A stretch of 64,000 nt of DNA from Lachnospiraceae bacterium. Its GTDB lineage: Bacteria > Bacillota > Clostridia > Lachnospirales > Lachnospiraceae. The notes beneath the pieces are model-generated. The model was not told the origin of the DNA and searched no databases. It was given only the letters and a program-made list of their open reading frames with translations. The stretch spans positions 27,111 to 91,110 of the forward strand of contig JAJQHY010000036.1 in NCBI GenBank assembly GCA_021199495.1, given 5' to 3'. Position numbers and translations under genes: made by a program. Shown piece after piece: positions 41,510-49,917 of the stretch (within the stretch, counting starts at the first letter, position 1; each line of letters begins with the position of its first letter).

Positions 41510-42058
41510 ATGCCTTTACCAAAAGAACGCCTTTATACCGTAGACGATATTTACAATTTACCAGACGGCCAGCGCGCCGAACTGATAGACAACCAGATTT
41601 ATGATATGGCACCGCCTTCACGCACACACCAAAAGATTCTCTTATCTCTCAGCCGCAAAATTGCTGATTATATTGACTCTCGCAAAGGCTCCTGTGAAGT
41701 TGACATTGCCCCCTTTGCTGTCTTCCTGGACAAAGATCAATATACTTACGTTGAACCGGATATTTCCGTAATCTGCGACCCTGACAAGCTGTCTGATCGC
41801 GGCTGTGAAGGTGCGCCCGACTGGATCATAGAAATAGTATCCCCCGCCTCCCGACGCATGGACTACATGATCAAATTATTTAAATACAAATCTGCCGGTG
41901 TCCGTGAATACTGGATCGCTGACCCGTCCAAAAATCGCGTCACTGTATATGACTTTACACACAATGAGACAGGGGACTATACTTTTTCTGACACAGTCAA
42001 AGTCGGAATTTATGATGATCTGTATATTGATTTCTCACAGATCGCCCTGCCGATTTGA
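41510..42058 (+). CDS. Uma2-family PD-(D/E)xK putative nuclease (DUF820)
   Basis: 182 aa. Matches the Uma2/DUF820 pattern: LYTVDDIYNLPDGQRAELID at the N-terminus, VEPDISVICDPDKL (catalytic Asp), DWIIEIVSPASRRMDYMIKL (the ExxSP-type core with E and downstream Lys) and AGVREYWIADPSKNRVTVY. The family is abundant in cyanobacteria and scattered in Firmicutes; function is largely unknown. ATG 41510 follows AAAGGAAGTGTAAATA. Co-transcribed with the RHH gene, a toxin-antitoxin-like layout. Confidence 0.88.
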   Translation: MPLPKERLYTVDDIYNLPDGQRAELIDNQIYDMAPPSRTHQKILLSLSRKIADYIDSRKGSCEVDIAPFAVFLDKDQYTYVEPDISVICDPDKLSDRGCEGAPDWIIEIVSPASRRMDYMIKLFKYKSAGVREYWIADPSKNRVTVYDFTHNETGDYTFSDTVKVGIYDDLYIDFSQIALPI

Positions 42059-42103
42059 CAGCGACAGCATCCTTTACTTAAAGCTTCTGCCAGGAGATTT
42101 TTT

Positions 42104-42781
42104 ATGTTAAAAATTCTGATCTGCGGTCCCTTCGAGGAAGTGACCAATTATATCGCGGCGGTGGAGAAAACCGGTATGGAACCGGTGGCCTTAACTGTGC
42201 TGCCCACTCAGGACGGTCTGGATATCAACGATTTCGCGGGACTGATTCTCCCCGGCGGCTCCGACATAGATCCCGCATTTTACGGTCAGGAAAATCATGA
42301 CTGCCGCAATATCAGGCGGTGGCTGGATGAAGCGCAGCTGCACATGCTGGATGCATTTGTGAAATGTAAAAAGCCTGTTCTGGGCATCTGCAAGGGCGCT
42401 CAGGTCATCAATGTGTATTTCGGCGGCACCCTGATTCAGGATCTGCCGGACAGTGAACACCATAAGGCAACCTACCTCAATCACGTTCGAATGGACGCGC
42501 ATCATCCCACCCGGATTCTGACGGGCACTCCCCTTTCGGACATTTACAGCAACGACGAAATCATCACCAACAGCGCACACCACCAGGCTGTGGACCGGGT
42601 CGCGGAGGATCTGGAGGTCTGCGCTTACAGCGATGACGGCGTGATCGAAGGCCTACATCACAAAAGCCTGCCCATCCTGGCTCTGCAGTGGCATCCGGAG
42701 CGAATGGCATATAATTTCTATACAGAGGATTATTCTGACGGCAGCCTGATTTTTCAATATCTGAAGGAGCAGTTAAAATAA
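42104..42781 (+). CDS. Class I glutamine amidotransferase-like hydrolase (peptidase C26, PuuD-like)
   Basis: Gamma-glutamyl hydrolase type. 225 aa. Nucleophile Cys in PVLGICKGAQVINVYFGGTL, catalytic His/Glu in LALQWHPERM, and FAGLILPGGSDIDPAFYG before them, all as in gamma-glutamyl-GABA hydrolases. ATG 42104 follows CAGGAGATTTTTT. It lies 45 nt after the Uma2 gene. The substrate cannot be told from sequence; no polyamine genes are nearby. Confidence 0.9.
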   Translation: MLKILICGPFEEVTNYIAAVEKTGMEPVALTVLPTQDGLDINDFAGLILPGGSDIDPAFYGQENHDCRNIRRWLDEAQLHMLDAFVKCKKPVLGICKGAQVINVYFGGTLIQDLPDSEHHKATYLNHVRMDAHHPTRILTGTPLSDIYSNDEIITNSAHHQAVDRVAEDLEVCAYSDDGVIEGLHHKSLPILALQWHPERMAYNFYTEDYSDGSLIFQYLKEQLK

Positions 42782-42868
42782 TCTGTCGTTCTGTCCTACA
42801 TGGCAGCACTTCGATGATAAAATATATTCGTCACAATACACCCCCTGCGGGTATGAAAGGAGATCAAA

Positions 42869-43675
42869 ATGCAGCATTACAACATTGTTTCCCTTCCGGA
42901 TGACGAGGACTACCGTTACTGGAAATTATTTGAAGACACCTACATCATTCATTACGGGGAGGCACTCGACACCTTCCTGCTTTTGGGCGAGGAAAAGGCC
43001 CTGTTAATCGACACCGCCTACGGGCGGGGCGACTTCCCCAATATCGTGGAAGAACTCAGGGCGGGGAAAGAGCTTCTGGTGGTCAATACACATGGGCATT
43101 TTGACCATACCGGCGGTAACCGGTGGTTTCCAAAAGTACATATGCATCCCAACGCGATGTCCTATGCCAACACCCCGTTTTCTCCATTGGACGAGACCTG
43201 GCTTGCCAATATGCCCTACCCGAATTACGAAATGATTCCCGTCAATGACGGCGATGTCTTCCACCTGGGCGGTCGGGATGTGGAGGTTTTATGGACGCCG
43301 GCGCACTGCGACAGCTCCCTTTCTTTTATTGATCACAAAAGACGTCTGCTATTTTGCGGAGATGAATTCGATGCGGGACAGGCAAATCTCGGAGAATTTG
43401 AAACTGTCGGCGCTTTCTTAAAAAACTGTACCCGGTTAAAGGAACGGGAAGCCGAGTATGATTTTATCATGCCCAACCATAACGGCTGCCCTGTTGCCAA
43501 AGAATATCTGGACGACTTCATTACCGCCGCACAGCATATTGTGGACGGAAAGCCCGACCTGGTACCCTTTGACCATCTCCCGGGATATAAAAACACACAC
43601 GGCGGCATCCGCGCCCAGGTTGGTAATTCCTGCATCAACTATCTTCCAAAGGAAGCGGCCGGGAGCTCATCCTGA
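42869..43675 (+). CDS. Metallo-beta-lactamase fold hydrolase
   Basis: 268 aa. The zinc-binding motif NTHGHFDHTGG (HxHxDH), HCDSSLSFID with a further His, FCGDEFDAGQ with the bridging Asp, and MPNHNGCPV near the C-terminus. The N-terminal YIIHYGEALDTFLLLGEEKALLID is usual for the fold. ATG 42869 follows AAAGGAGATCAAA. Substrate unknown. A terminator-like stem follows at 43757-43809. Confidence 0.9.
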   Translation: MQHYNIVSLPDDEDYRYWKLFEDTYIIHYGEALDTFLLLGEEKALLIDTAYGRGDFPNIVEELRAGKELLVVNTHGHFDHTGGNRWFPKVHMHPNAMSYANTPFSPLDETWLANMPYPNYEMIPVNDGDVFHLGGRDVEVLWTPAHCDSSLSFIDHKRRLLFCGDEFDAGQANLGEFETVGAFLKNCTRLKEREAEYDFIMPNHNGCPVAKEYLDDFITAAQHIVDGKPDLVPFDHLPGYKNTHGGIRAQVGNSCINYLPKEAAGSSS

Positions 43676-43726
43676 TTCAGGAACAGATTCTAATTTCACT
43701 GTTTTCTCATGCTATGATTAAAGCGA

Positions 43727-43742
43727 CAAAAGGGTATGATAC
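43727..43742. repeat. Intergenic 16-mer CAAAAGGGTATGATAC, copy 2
   Basis: Exact copy of 3429-3444; sits between the MBL hydrolase stop and the terminator at 43757. Confidence 0.6.
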
Positions 43743-43756
43743 ACTTACTCAGACTA

Positions 43757-43809
43757 AAAGCTCCTCCGGGAAACAGGATTTTCGTCCTGTCAGCCCGAAG
43801 GAGCTTTAA
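43757..43809. terminator. Terminator-like stem between convergent genes
   Basis: AAAGCTCCTCCGGG pairs CCCGAAGGAGCTTT, with an inner ACAGGA/TCCTGT stem. T-runs are short on both strands. It is placed between the convergent MBL and PRTase genes. Confidence 0.6.
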
Positions 43810-43889
43810 TATGTTCTTTGATATGTCGTATCAATCTGTCATAAAGCGGCGCCTGCGCCAGTAAGCAGAACGGATGTCATATATCTCTT

Positions 43890-44540
43890 TTAATAATTCA
43901 GTTCCGAATACCCGTAGCCGTTGACAATCGCGTCCAGCTTCTGCTTCTGTTTACAGAACGGGCAATTGTAAGCCTCATAAGCCACATAACCCGGAATGTC
44001 CCTGCCAGTAAAAATACTCTTCACCTCATGCCCGCCGCAATGGTCCACCATACTGAACACAGAGCAGACCGCCTGTACCTTGCCGCCGTAGTAATCCAGA
44101 CAGGCCAGGCTTCTGTCGATCGTCATGCCCGTGGTGGAGGTAGCTAAGAGCAGGAGAATGTTTTTGCCCTTAATCTCGGGGATCAGATTGTCGCGGAACA
44201 GAAGCTGGTTGTTGGAGTTGATCTCCGGCGTCACCACATAAACCGTATCATGGTGATTCATATTGGCGTACATGCCCTTTTTCAGCTCCTCAGCCAGGTA
44301 AGCGCCGATCACTTCGCTGCCGTCCATACACACAATCGTATCCACCACGATATGTGGGGAAAGCATGCGGATAAAAGCTTTGGCCACTTCCGCGGCCTCA
44401 CTGACACGGGTCTTTAGCTGCGTCATATCCACGTAATAATTAATATGAGAGTGACTGGTAGCAAAATGTCCCGGAATGGCGCGCAGCACCACCTGGTTAC
44501 CGGTTTTCGAGTGGAACTCCATCATTTTCTGTTTCAGCAT
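43890..44540 (-). CDS. Phosphoribosyltransferase-like protein (orotate PRTase-like)
   Basis: 216 aa from ATG 44540 (AAGGGGTATCGA upstream); a frame back to 44657 runs into a structured repeat and was not used. The fold is PRTase-like: VDTIVCMDGSEVIGAYLAEEL, then a PRPP-loop position reading ILLLLATSTTGMTIDRSL. In active PRTases this is VDDVxTTGxT; here the two acidic residues are replaced by Leu-Ala while STTGMT is kept. The C-terminus has a CPFC motif (YNCPFCKQKQKLD). It may bind a nucleotide without full catalysis. The upstream region holds a 116-bp folded element. Confidence 0.75.
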   Translation of the reverse strand: MLKQKMMEFHSKTGNQVVLRAIPGHFATSHSHINYYVDMTQLKTRVSEAAEVAKAFIRMLSPHIVVDTIVCMDGSEVIGAYLAEELKKGMYANMNHHDTVYVVTPEINSNNQLLFRDNLIPEIKGKNILLLLATSTTGMTIDRSLACLDYYGGKVQAVCSVFSMVDHCGGHEVKSIFTGRDIPGYVAYEAYNCPFCKQKQKLDAIVNGYGYSELNY

Positions 44541-44606
44541 TCGATACCCCTTTCTTACCTCTTCCGGCATTGGATGCCGGAGCGACTGTTTTTCAGCAAT
44601 TCGTAC

Positions 44607-44722
44607 GGGCAGAGGCCAGAAAAGCCTACGGCTTTTCCGGCTCGCTTCGCTCGTCAAGTGTCCGAAGCCACAGCTGCCTGTGTGAACACAGAAGCTGTGG
44701 TTTCGGACACTTTCCTCTGCCC
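44607..44722. repeat. 116-bp three-way-junction-like palindromic element E3
   Basis: Outer arms GGGCAGAGG (44607-44615) and CCTCTGCCC (44714-44722) are complementary. Inside lie a short hairpin around AAAAGCC-TAC-GGCTTTT (44620-44636) and a 57-nt hairpin (44656-44712) with about 25 base pairs, starting AAGTGTCCGAA and ending TTCGGACACTT. It lies between the alpha/beta hydrolase stop and the PRTase start. The rest of the gap (44541-44902) is AT-rich with no clear gene. Confidence 0.8.
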
Positions 44723-44874
44723 TTTGCGCACATTTTACATGAATTTTGGAAATATGGCAACAAATTTATGAATTTTTACCATATTTTTGCAATTTAGTAC
44801 AAAAGGGCGGAAATCAAATGCTTACACAAGGTACGCCCTGTGGGTGTATATTCATATTTATGGCCATGAAGACC

Positions 44875-44893
44875 AAGGTATCATAATACCCTT
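44875..44893. repeat. Variant of the intergenic 16-mer, copy 3
   Basis: Minus strand AAGGGTATTATGATACCTT: the 16-mer core with one extra T, giving palindrome GGTAT-CATA-ATACC. Just after the alpha/beta hydrolase stop; it could act as a weak hairpin. Confidence 0.45.
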
Positions 44894-44902
44894 CCGGCTC
44901 CG

Positions 44903-46024
44903 TCAGAGCGACAGAAATTCCAGCACCCTGTCCATATAACGCAGGACCGTTTCATCATCGGAGCGAAAGATTTCATGTTTTGTGCCGGGAATACAGACAA
45001 TCCCGGCAGACGCAGGAAGCTTTTCAGCAAACAGCTCCTGCTGTTTGTTGGAAACAGCGGTATCGTGCTCCGCCTGGACCAACAGAACAGGGACCTCTGT
45101 CTGTTTCCACGCCTCCCGTATCAGAAAACGGTTTAAGCGGATGGCTTCGCGCAGCCAACCATAGGAAGCGGCGCATGTCTGATAAAGAGGCTCTGATGCG
45201 ATCTTATTTTGATACCAATCCCATCTGGCGTATGATGTCGCGCAGCTTTCCTCAAAAGTCTCTTTACCGTCATACGCGTGCTGTCCGATGACATAGCTTT
45301 TCTCCCTGCCGAGCGCACACATCACAGAAACAATCAGCCTGGTCACTGACCAGGGCACACCGCCTGTGAGAGGACGGATCATGGGAGACGTAAGGAGAAC
45401 CCTGTCAAACAGATGAGGCTTTTGTGCCGCCAGCGCAGCGCCAATCCCGCCGCCCATGGAATGTGCAAAAAGGAAAAGAGGCAGCTTTTGCCGCCAGTGA
45501 CTCTTTGCGGATTCCGCGATAAAGCCAAGGTCATCCACATATCGCTGCCAGCTGTCCGTATGTACCAGACTGGGGTCTTCTTTGATAAGACGGTATGTAC
45601 GCCCATGACCGCAGTGCTCCGGAATGCACACATGGTATCCCGCCTTCAAAAAATAATAGATCACTTCAAAGTATTTGTCCGCCGTCTCGCTGAAGCCATG
45701 CGCAATGAGTATGATCCCCGACACGTTTTTGTCACGCTCATCCGCTTCTGTACATTGCTCCGGACAGCATTCTCCCGCCGTATAAAACGCACAGTAAATC
45801 TGCCGCCCTGTTTCCCGTGAGAGATAGCACTCCTCCCGGCGGGGAAGAATGTAAGGGAGCACACACTCCTCCATAAACTGCGTATAATTCTCTTCCGGTT
45901 TGACCGCACCTGGTTTGAACGCATCCGGTTTAACAGAATCCGACTTGTTCGCATCCGGTCTGTTCACATCCGTTTTGATTGCATCCGGTTTTATATCATT
46001 GGTATGTACATTATTTTTCTTCAT
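44903..46024 (-). CDS. Alpha/beta hydrolase (serine aminopeptidase S33 / monoacylglycerol lipase-like)
   Basis: About 373 aa. Catalytic Ser in LFLFAHSMGGGIGAAL, Asp in VQAEHDTAVSN and His in PGTKHEIFRSDD; oxyanion region IILIAHGFSETADKYFE. No signal peptide. Residues 11-45 are seven imperfect pentapeptides of the form xKPDA, encoded by 15-bp tandem repeats. ATG 46024 follows GGGAGAGTACG; an ATG at 46060 would overlap the transporter. Downstream of a GPH transporter by 28 nt, so it may process an imported glycoside or ester. Confidence 0.88.
   Translation of the reverse strand: MKKNNVHTNDIKPDAIKTDVNRPDANKSDSVKPDAFKPGAVKPEENYTQFMEECVLPYILPRREECYLSRETGRQIYCAFYTAGECCPEQCTEADERDKNVSGIILIAHGFSETADKYFEVIYYFLKAGYHVCIPEHCGHGRTYRLIKEDPSLVHTDSWQRYVDDLGFIAESAKSHWRQKLPLFLFAHSMGGGIGAALAAQKPHLFDRVLLTSPMIRPLTGGVPWSVTRLIVSVMCALGREKSYVIGQHAYDGKETFEESCATSYARWDWYQNKIASEPLYQTCAASYGWLREAIRLNRFLIREAWKQTEVPVLLVQAEHDTAVSNKQQELFAEKLPASAGIVCIPGTKHEIFRSDDETVLRYMDRVLEFLSL
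45890..45994 (-). repeat. 15-bp tandem repeats in the hydrolase N-terminus (7 units)
   Basis: Minus strand units encode IKPDA, IKTDV, NRPDA, NKSDS, VKPDA, FKPGA and VKPEE. DNA units share the GCATCCGGTTT core on the plus strand. In frame, so copy-number change would not break the gene. Confidence 0.8.
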
Positions 46025-46052
46025 CGTACTCTCCCGAAAGCGCGGAACATAA

Positions 46053-47438
46053 TCAGGCATTCCCTGTTTCCCGTTTCAGGCGGATCTCATCCGCAAGCGC
46101 TTCCACCCTGTCATCCGTCAGCTGATAACGTTTATGAAATAGCCACACCGCGATGAAAAGCATCACGATCGGAAAAACAGTCATGGTCATACGAAGACCG
46201 GCTACAGAAGACCCGGCTGCTTCGGCAACAGCTTCCGTATCGGTATCGGAGCTTAAATTGCACACGGAAAGGCAAATGGAGGCAACCAGAGCCGCAATGC
46301 CGGATGCAAGCTTGACGACAAATGTCTGCATGGAAAAAATCACGCTCTCATCCCGGCGATTGTTTTTGACCTCGCCGTAATCCACCGTATTTGCCAGAAA
46401 GATCGTTGTCAGCACTGTCAGCATCCCGCTCGCCGAGAAAATCAGAAAGCCCGGAATAAACAGCACAAAGACATTCGACATACTCGTGAACGCCAGCACG
46501 AGCAGGACAATATAGCCGACCACTGCCATGGAAAAGCTGATGTAGAAAATGCGGATCGTGTTGAAAAACCGGCGCAGCAGCGGGAAAAACAGCATCATCG
46601 AAAGAATCTGCATCGCACCGCCAAACGTGTTAAACAATGTATAGGAGTTGTACCAGGTATCCCCGCCAAAATCATATTTGAAAAAATAAATCACCAGATT
46701 CGATGTGATGTACACCGCGCAGTTGACGAGAACAATCGTCAGCACCACCGTCATCGCCTGGTCGTTTTGAAGTAAAGCGCGGAACATCTGTCCGACAGAC
46801 GGAGACTCCACGTCCACTGTGGATTTTTCTTTGATATTCAGGCAGGTACATAAGATAAACAGAACAAACACAATGGCGACAATCAGCGCAAACCGCTGAA
46901 AACCGACACGCTCATCTCCGCCGCCAAGGGCCATGACGCTCATCATGGTAACCACAGTAACCAGGGCAGAACCCACACCGGCCGCGCTTCTGGCAAGTGT
47001 CGTCAGATTTTCACGCTCTCTGCCGCCCTCCGTGAACGCCGGAATCATGGACCAGTACGGAATGTCCATGATCGTGTAGGTCATGCCCCAGAGAATGTAA
47101 GTAACTGCGGCATATGCCACCAGTCCGGCGCCGTCGATCGCCGGCGGTGCGGAAAACATCATCACCAGAATGACCGCGTTCAACAGCGTGCCGATCAGAA
47201 GCCAGGGACGAAACCTGCCGAATCTGGTTTTGGTCTTTGCCACGATCACCCCCATGATCGGATCATTGAACGCGTCAAACACACGCGCAGCCATCAGGAT
47301 AATGCCCATGGCAATCGCGTTCACCCCGCAGACATCCTGATAATAATACAGGACATAGCTGGCAGAAAGCATATACACCATGTCCTTTCCTACAGCGCCA
47401 AGGCCGTAGGATGCCTTTTCCTTCATGGATAACTTCAT
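46053..47438 (-). CDS. GPH-family sugar:cation symporter (MelB-like MFS)
   Basis: Twelve-helix transporter for glycosides, pentosides or hexuronides. 461 aa. The signatures are KASYGLGAVGKDMVYML at the N-terminus, ARVFDAFNDPIMGVIVAKTK followed by RFGRFRPWLLIG, and NTVDYGEVKNNRRDE in the C-half loop. ATG 47438 follows AGGGAGGTATTTTCA. Substrate not resolvable; the downstream hydrolase is probably in the same operon. Confidence 0.93.
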   Translation of the reverse strand: MKLSMKEKASYGLGAVGKDMVYMLSASYVLYYYQDVCGVNAIAMGIILMAARVFDAFNDPIMGVIVAKTKTRFGRFRPWLLIGTLLNAVILVMMFSAPPAIDGAGLVAYAAVTYILWGMTYTIMDIPYWSMIPAFTEGGRERENLTTLARSAAGVGSALVTVVTMMSVMALGGGDERVGFQRFALIVAIVFVLFILCTCLNIKEKSTVDVESPSVGQMFRALLQNDQAMTVVLTIVLVNCAVYITSNLVIYFFKYDFGGDTWYNSYTLFNTFGGAMQILSMMLFFPLLRRFFNTIRIFYISFSMAVVGYIVLLVLAFTSMSNVFVLFIPGFLIFSASGMLTVLTTIFLANTVDYGEVKNNRRDESVIFSMQTFVVKLASGIAALVASICLSVCNLSSDTDTEAVAEAAGSSVAGLRMTMTVFPIVMLFIAVWLFHKRYQLTDDRVEALADEIRLKRETGNA

Positions 47439-47493
47439 TGAAAATACCTCCCTCTGTTTTCAGGTGGCTTCTGTCATATGCCCGCCTGCGCAT

Positions 47494-48405
47494 TCACGCC
47501 TTTTTATGCTTAAATACCCCGATCATCTCCCTGGTCAGGCTGTAGCCGTCGTCCTCCACCGGGATTTCGTCCCTGTGATACCACTGCGCCATGGACAGCT
47601 CCCGCTCATCCAGCCGGATAAGATCCTCCCCGTCCAGATCACAGAAAAAACCCTGCAATACATTGCCGTCCACGCCCCAGGGCTGACTTTTGTAGTAACG
47701 GATGTTTTTGACCCTGAGGCCAACCTCCTCCATGACCTCCCGGGCCACCGTCTCCTCTAAAGTCTCGCCGATCTCCACAAAACCCGCGATCAGCGCGTAT
47801 CCGGTATGTACCCTGCCCGCGTAGCGGGATAACAAAATCCGGTCCCCGTCCGTCACCGCCACAATCACCGCCGGATTGATGCGGGGGTAAATCATATTGC
47901 CGCAGTGCGGACAGGAAAGCATCCTCTCCTTCGTGTCCCGGACAGTTCTTTGTCCGCAGCGGCCGCAGAACTGATTGGAGCGGTACCAGACATACAAATG
48001 CCAGCCGGTCATGATCAGCAGGCTGGCCGGCCGGTTTGCCTCCCTGGTGCCGGCGCGGACCTGCGATAAGGACAGGTATTCGCAGCCGGGAAGCATAACA
48101 GCGCCGGAAAAATCCAGCAACAGGTAATAATCATTCTCATCCAGGGAGAACGCGTACTCCGCCCTTTCTTCCGATACGACAGTCAAAGCCACGGTAGGCG
48201 CAGCTTCCTGTTTCTCCTTGCTTTCCTTTTTTTCGGGCAAAGACGGCAATGCCTCCCCACAGCGCGGGAATTCGATTTCTTCCCCGTCGCCTTTCCTGAC
48301 CAGCACCTCTTTCTGATCATTAAAAATCAGCAGAATATCCTCCGCTTTCGGCTTTTTTAAGTGAAATTCATTGTGAAAATGATGCGGCGCAATGTCCTGA
48401 ATCAT
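47494..48405 (-). CDS. nudC: NAD(+) diphosphatase NudC
   Basis: Hydrolyses NADH/NAD and can remove NAD caps from RNA. 303 aa. Zinc ribbon FCGRCGQ and CPHCGN (about residues 145-170), Nudix box GFVEIGETLEETVAREVMEE, and the NudC hallmark SQPWGVDGN after it (SQPWPFP in most; here the last residues differ). An N-terminal region of about 130 residues is typical. Mostly independent of neighbours; same strand as the GPH gene. Confidence 0.93.
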   Translation of the reverse strand: MIQDIAPHHFHNEFHLKKPKAEDILLIFNDQKEVLVRKGDGEEIEFPRCGEALPSLPEKKESKEKQEAAPTVALTVVSEERAEYAFSLDENDYYLLLDFSGAVMLPGCEYLSLSQVRAGTREANRPASLLIMTGWHLYVWYRSNQFCGRCGQRTVRDTKERMLSCPHCGNMIYPRINPAVIVAVTDGDRILLSRYAGRVHTGYALIAGFVEIGETLEETVAREVMEEVGLRVKNIRYYKSQPWGVDGNVLQGFFCDLDGEDLIRLDERELSMAQWYHRDEIPVEDDGYSLTREMIGVFKHKKA

Positions 48406-48477
48406 GTTACTGTCCTCTCTGTTCTGCTGCTTCTGCCTATTTTGCTTTGTTAATCCCTATATCGCTTTTCAAAAATC

Positions 48478-49860
48478 TTATTCTGAGTTCTGCTGCGCCG
48501 TAGTTTGCTCCTGCCCGAGTTCATGAATCCACTTTCCGCTCTTTAACCTCCATATACACAGAACGCAGCTGCAAATCCGGTCGATTTTCAGAAAAAAATA
48601 AACCAGAAAAGCCGGCAGCCTCCAGGCAAGTCCTGCCATAGCTCCCAGCGGCACGCTCAAAATCCACAGAAAAAGTGTGTCAATCAGCAGCAGAAAATGC
48701 GTATCCCCGCCGCCCCGCAGCACCCCCTTCGTCAGCACACTGTCCACGCTCTGAAAAATCACGATCAGAGCAGTCACTCTAAGCAGTTGCTTTGCGATGG
48801 CAGCAGTTTCTTCTGTCACCTGATAAACGGAGATCACAAAATCCGCAGAGCTCAAAATCAATATACTGCCCGCAAGGCCGATATAAAGTCCCAGCCTCAT
48901 CATAACCTGCGCTGTCCGCACAGCCTTTTGCTCCTCGCTTCTCCCCAGCAACTGCCCCACCAGGATGCAGGCGGACTGTGAAAAGCCCTGCAGCAATACC
49001 GTGGAAAGCTGCTGTGTCACTGTGGCAATCGCGTTGGCCGACACAAAGGCCGCGCCGATGCGGCCCATCACCATGGCCAGCACATTATTTCCCACGGCAA
49101 GAAGCGTTTCCCCCGCAAAGACCGGCAGGCCAATCCTGAAATATTCTCCTGTTATGGCAGAACATTTCCCGAAAATATCCCGGAGCCGATACCCGACCGT
49201 TTTGTCCCCAAAGAAAAGATAGCCCGCCACAAAAGCAAACTCAAAAACTCTCGCGAGCAGTGTAGACAGCGCCGCGCCCGTCACACCCATGGACGGGAGG
49301 CCGGATTTTCCGTAAATAAAAGCAAAATTTCCGGCCAGATTGATCAGAAAAGCAATAATCGATGAGAACATGGGAATTCTGGACTTCCCCACGCTGCGCA
49401 GCGTGAGCGTAGCGGTCAGCGTCACACCATGAATGATGTAGCAGAAAGCGGATACGCGCAGATAAGCTCTGCCCTCCCGGATGATTGCCGCTTCTGCCGT
49501 ATAAATCCGCATGAGAAAACCCGGCGCGGCTGCGGTCACAACCGTGAAGGCCAATCCGAACAGGATCACGAGGCGCAGCATGACAGTCACCGTCTTTTTC
49601 ACGCCGTCCATGTCCCGCCCGCCGTAAAAGCGGGAAATCAGGACGCTCGCGCCCATGCCAATGCCCAGGCAGGAAGCCTGATAGGTAGTAATAAACTGAT
49701 TCGCCAAAGAAACCGCCGACAGGGATGTCTCTCCCAGACGCCCTACCATGACCGTATCCACCAGATTGACACTCAACGCGACCAGCGACTGCAGGCCGAT
49801 GGGGAGTGCCAGACGGACCGCGGCTTTATAAATTTCTCTGTTTTTTCTGAGCCACTTCAA
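48478..49860 (-). CDS. MATE-family efflux transporter
   Basis: 460 aa, twelve hydrophobic segments in two related halves. The N-half has ALPIGLQSLVALSVNLVDTVMVGRLGE, and the C-half GLPVFAGETLLAVGNNVLAMVMGRIG, the internal repeat expected of MATE. The tail is charged (HELGQEQTTAQQNSE). Cation-coupled drug or metabolite export; substrate unknown. The Shine-Dalgarno before ATG 49860 is modest (AAGGTATTCCCTTTGA). Confidence 0.93.
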   Translation of the reverse strand: MKWLRKNREIYKAAVRLALPIGLQSLVALSVNLVDTVMVGRLGETSLSAVSLANQFITTYQASCLGIGMGASVLISRFYGGRDMDGVKKTVTVMLRLVILFGLAFTVVTAAAPGFLMRIYTAEAAIIREGRAYLRVSAFCYIIHGVTLTATLTLRSVGKSRIPMFSSIIAFLINLAGNFAFIYGKSGLPSMGVTGAALSTLLARVFEFAFVAGYLFFGDKTVGYRLRDIFGKCSAITGEYFRIGLPVFAGETLLAVGNNVLAMVMGRIGAAFVSANAIATVTQQLSTVLLQGFSQSACILVGQLLGRSEEQKAVRTAQVMMRLGLYIGLAGSILILSSADFVISVYQVTEETAAIAKQLLRVTALIVIFQSVDSVLTKGVLRGGGDTHFLLLIDTLFLWILSVPLGAMAGLAWRLPAFLVYFFLKIDRICSCVLCIWRLKSGKWIHELGQEQTTAQQNSE

Positions 49861-49917
49861 AGGGAATACCTTCTTATCACAAAAAATCCTTTCTCAGTAT
49901 TCCCCGTAAACAGAAAA

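Noticed and set aside
44445..44771. Plus-strand ORFs of 69-108 aa over the E3 element
   Set aside because: They are created by the inverted repeat itself and lack start signals.
45890..45994. Possible CRISPR-like array
   Set aside because: Repeats are 15 bp, contiguous and in frame with a coding sequence; no spacers and no cas genes.
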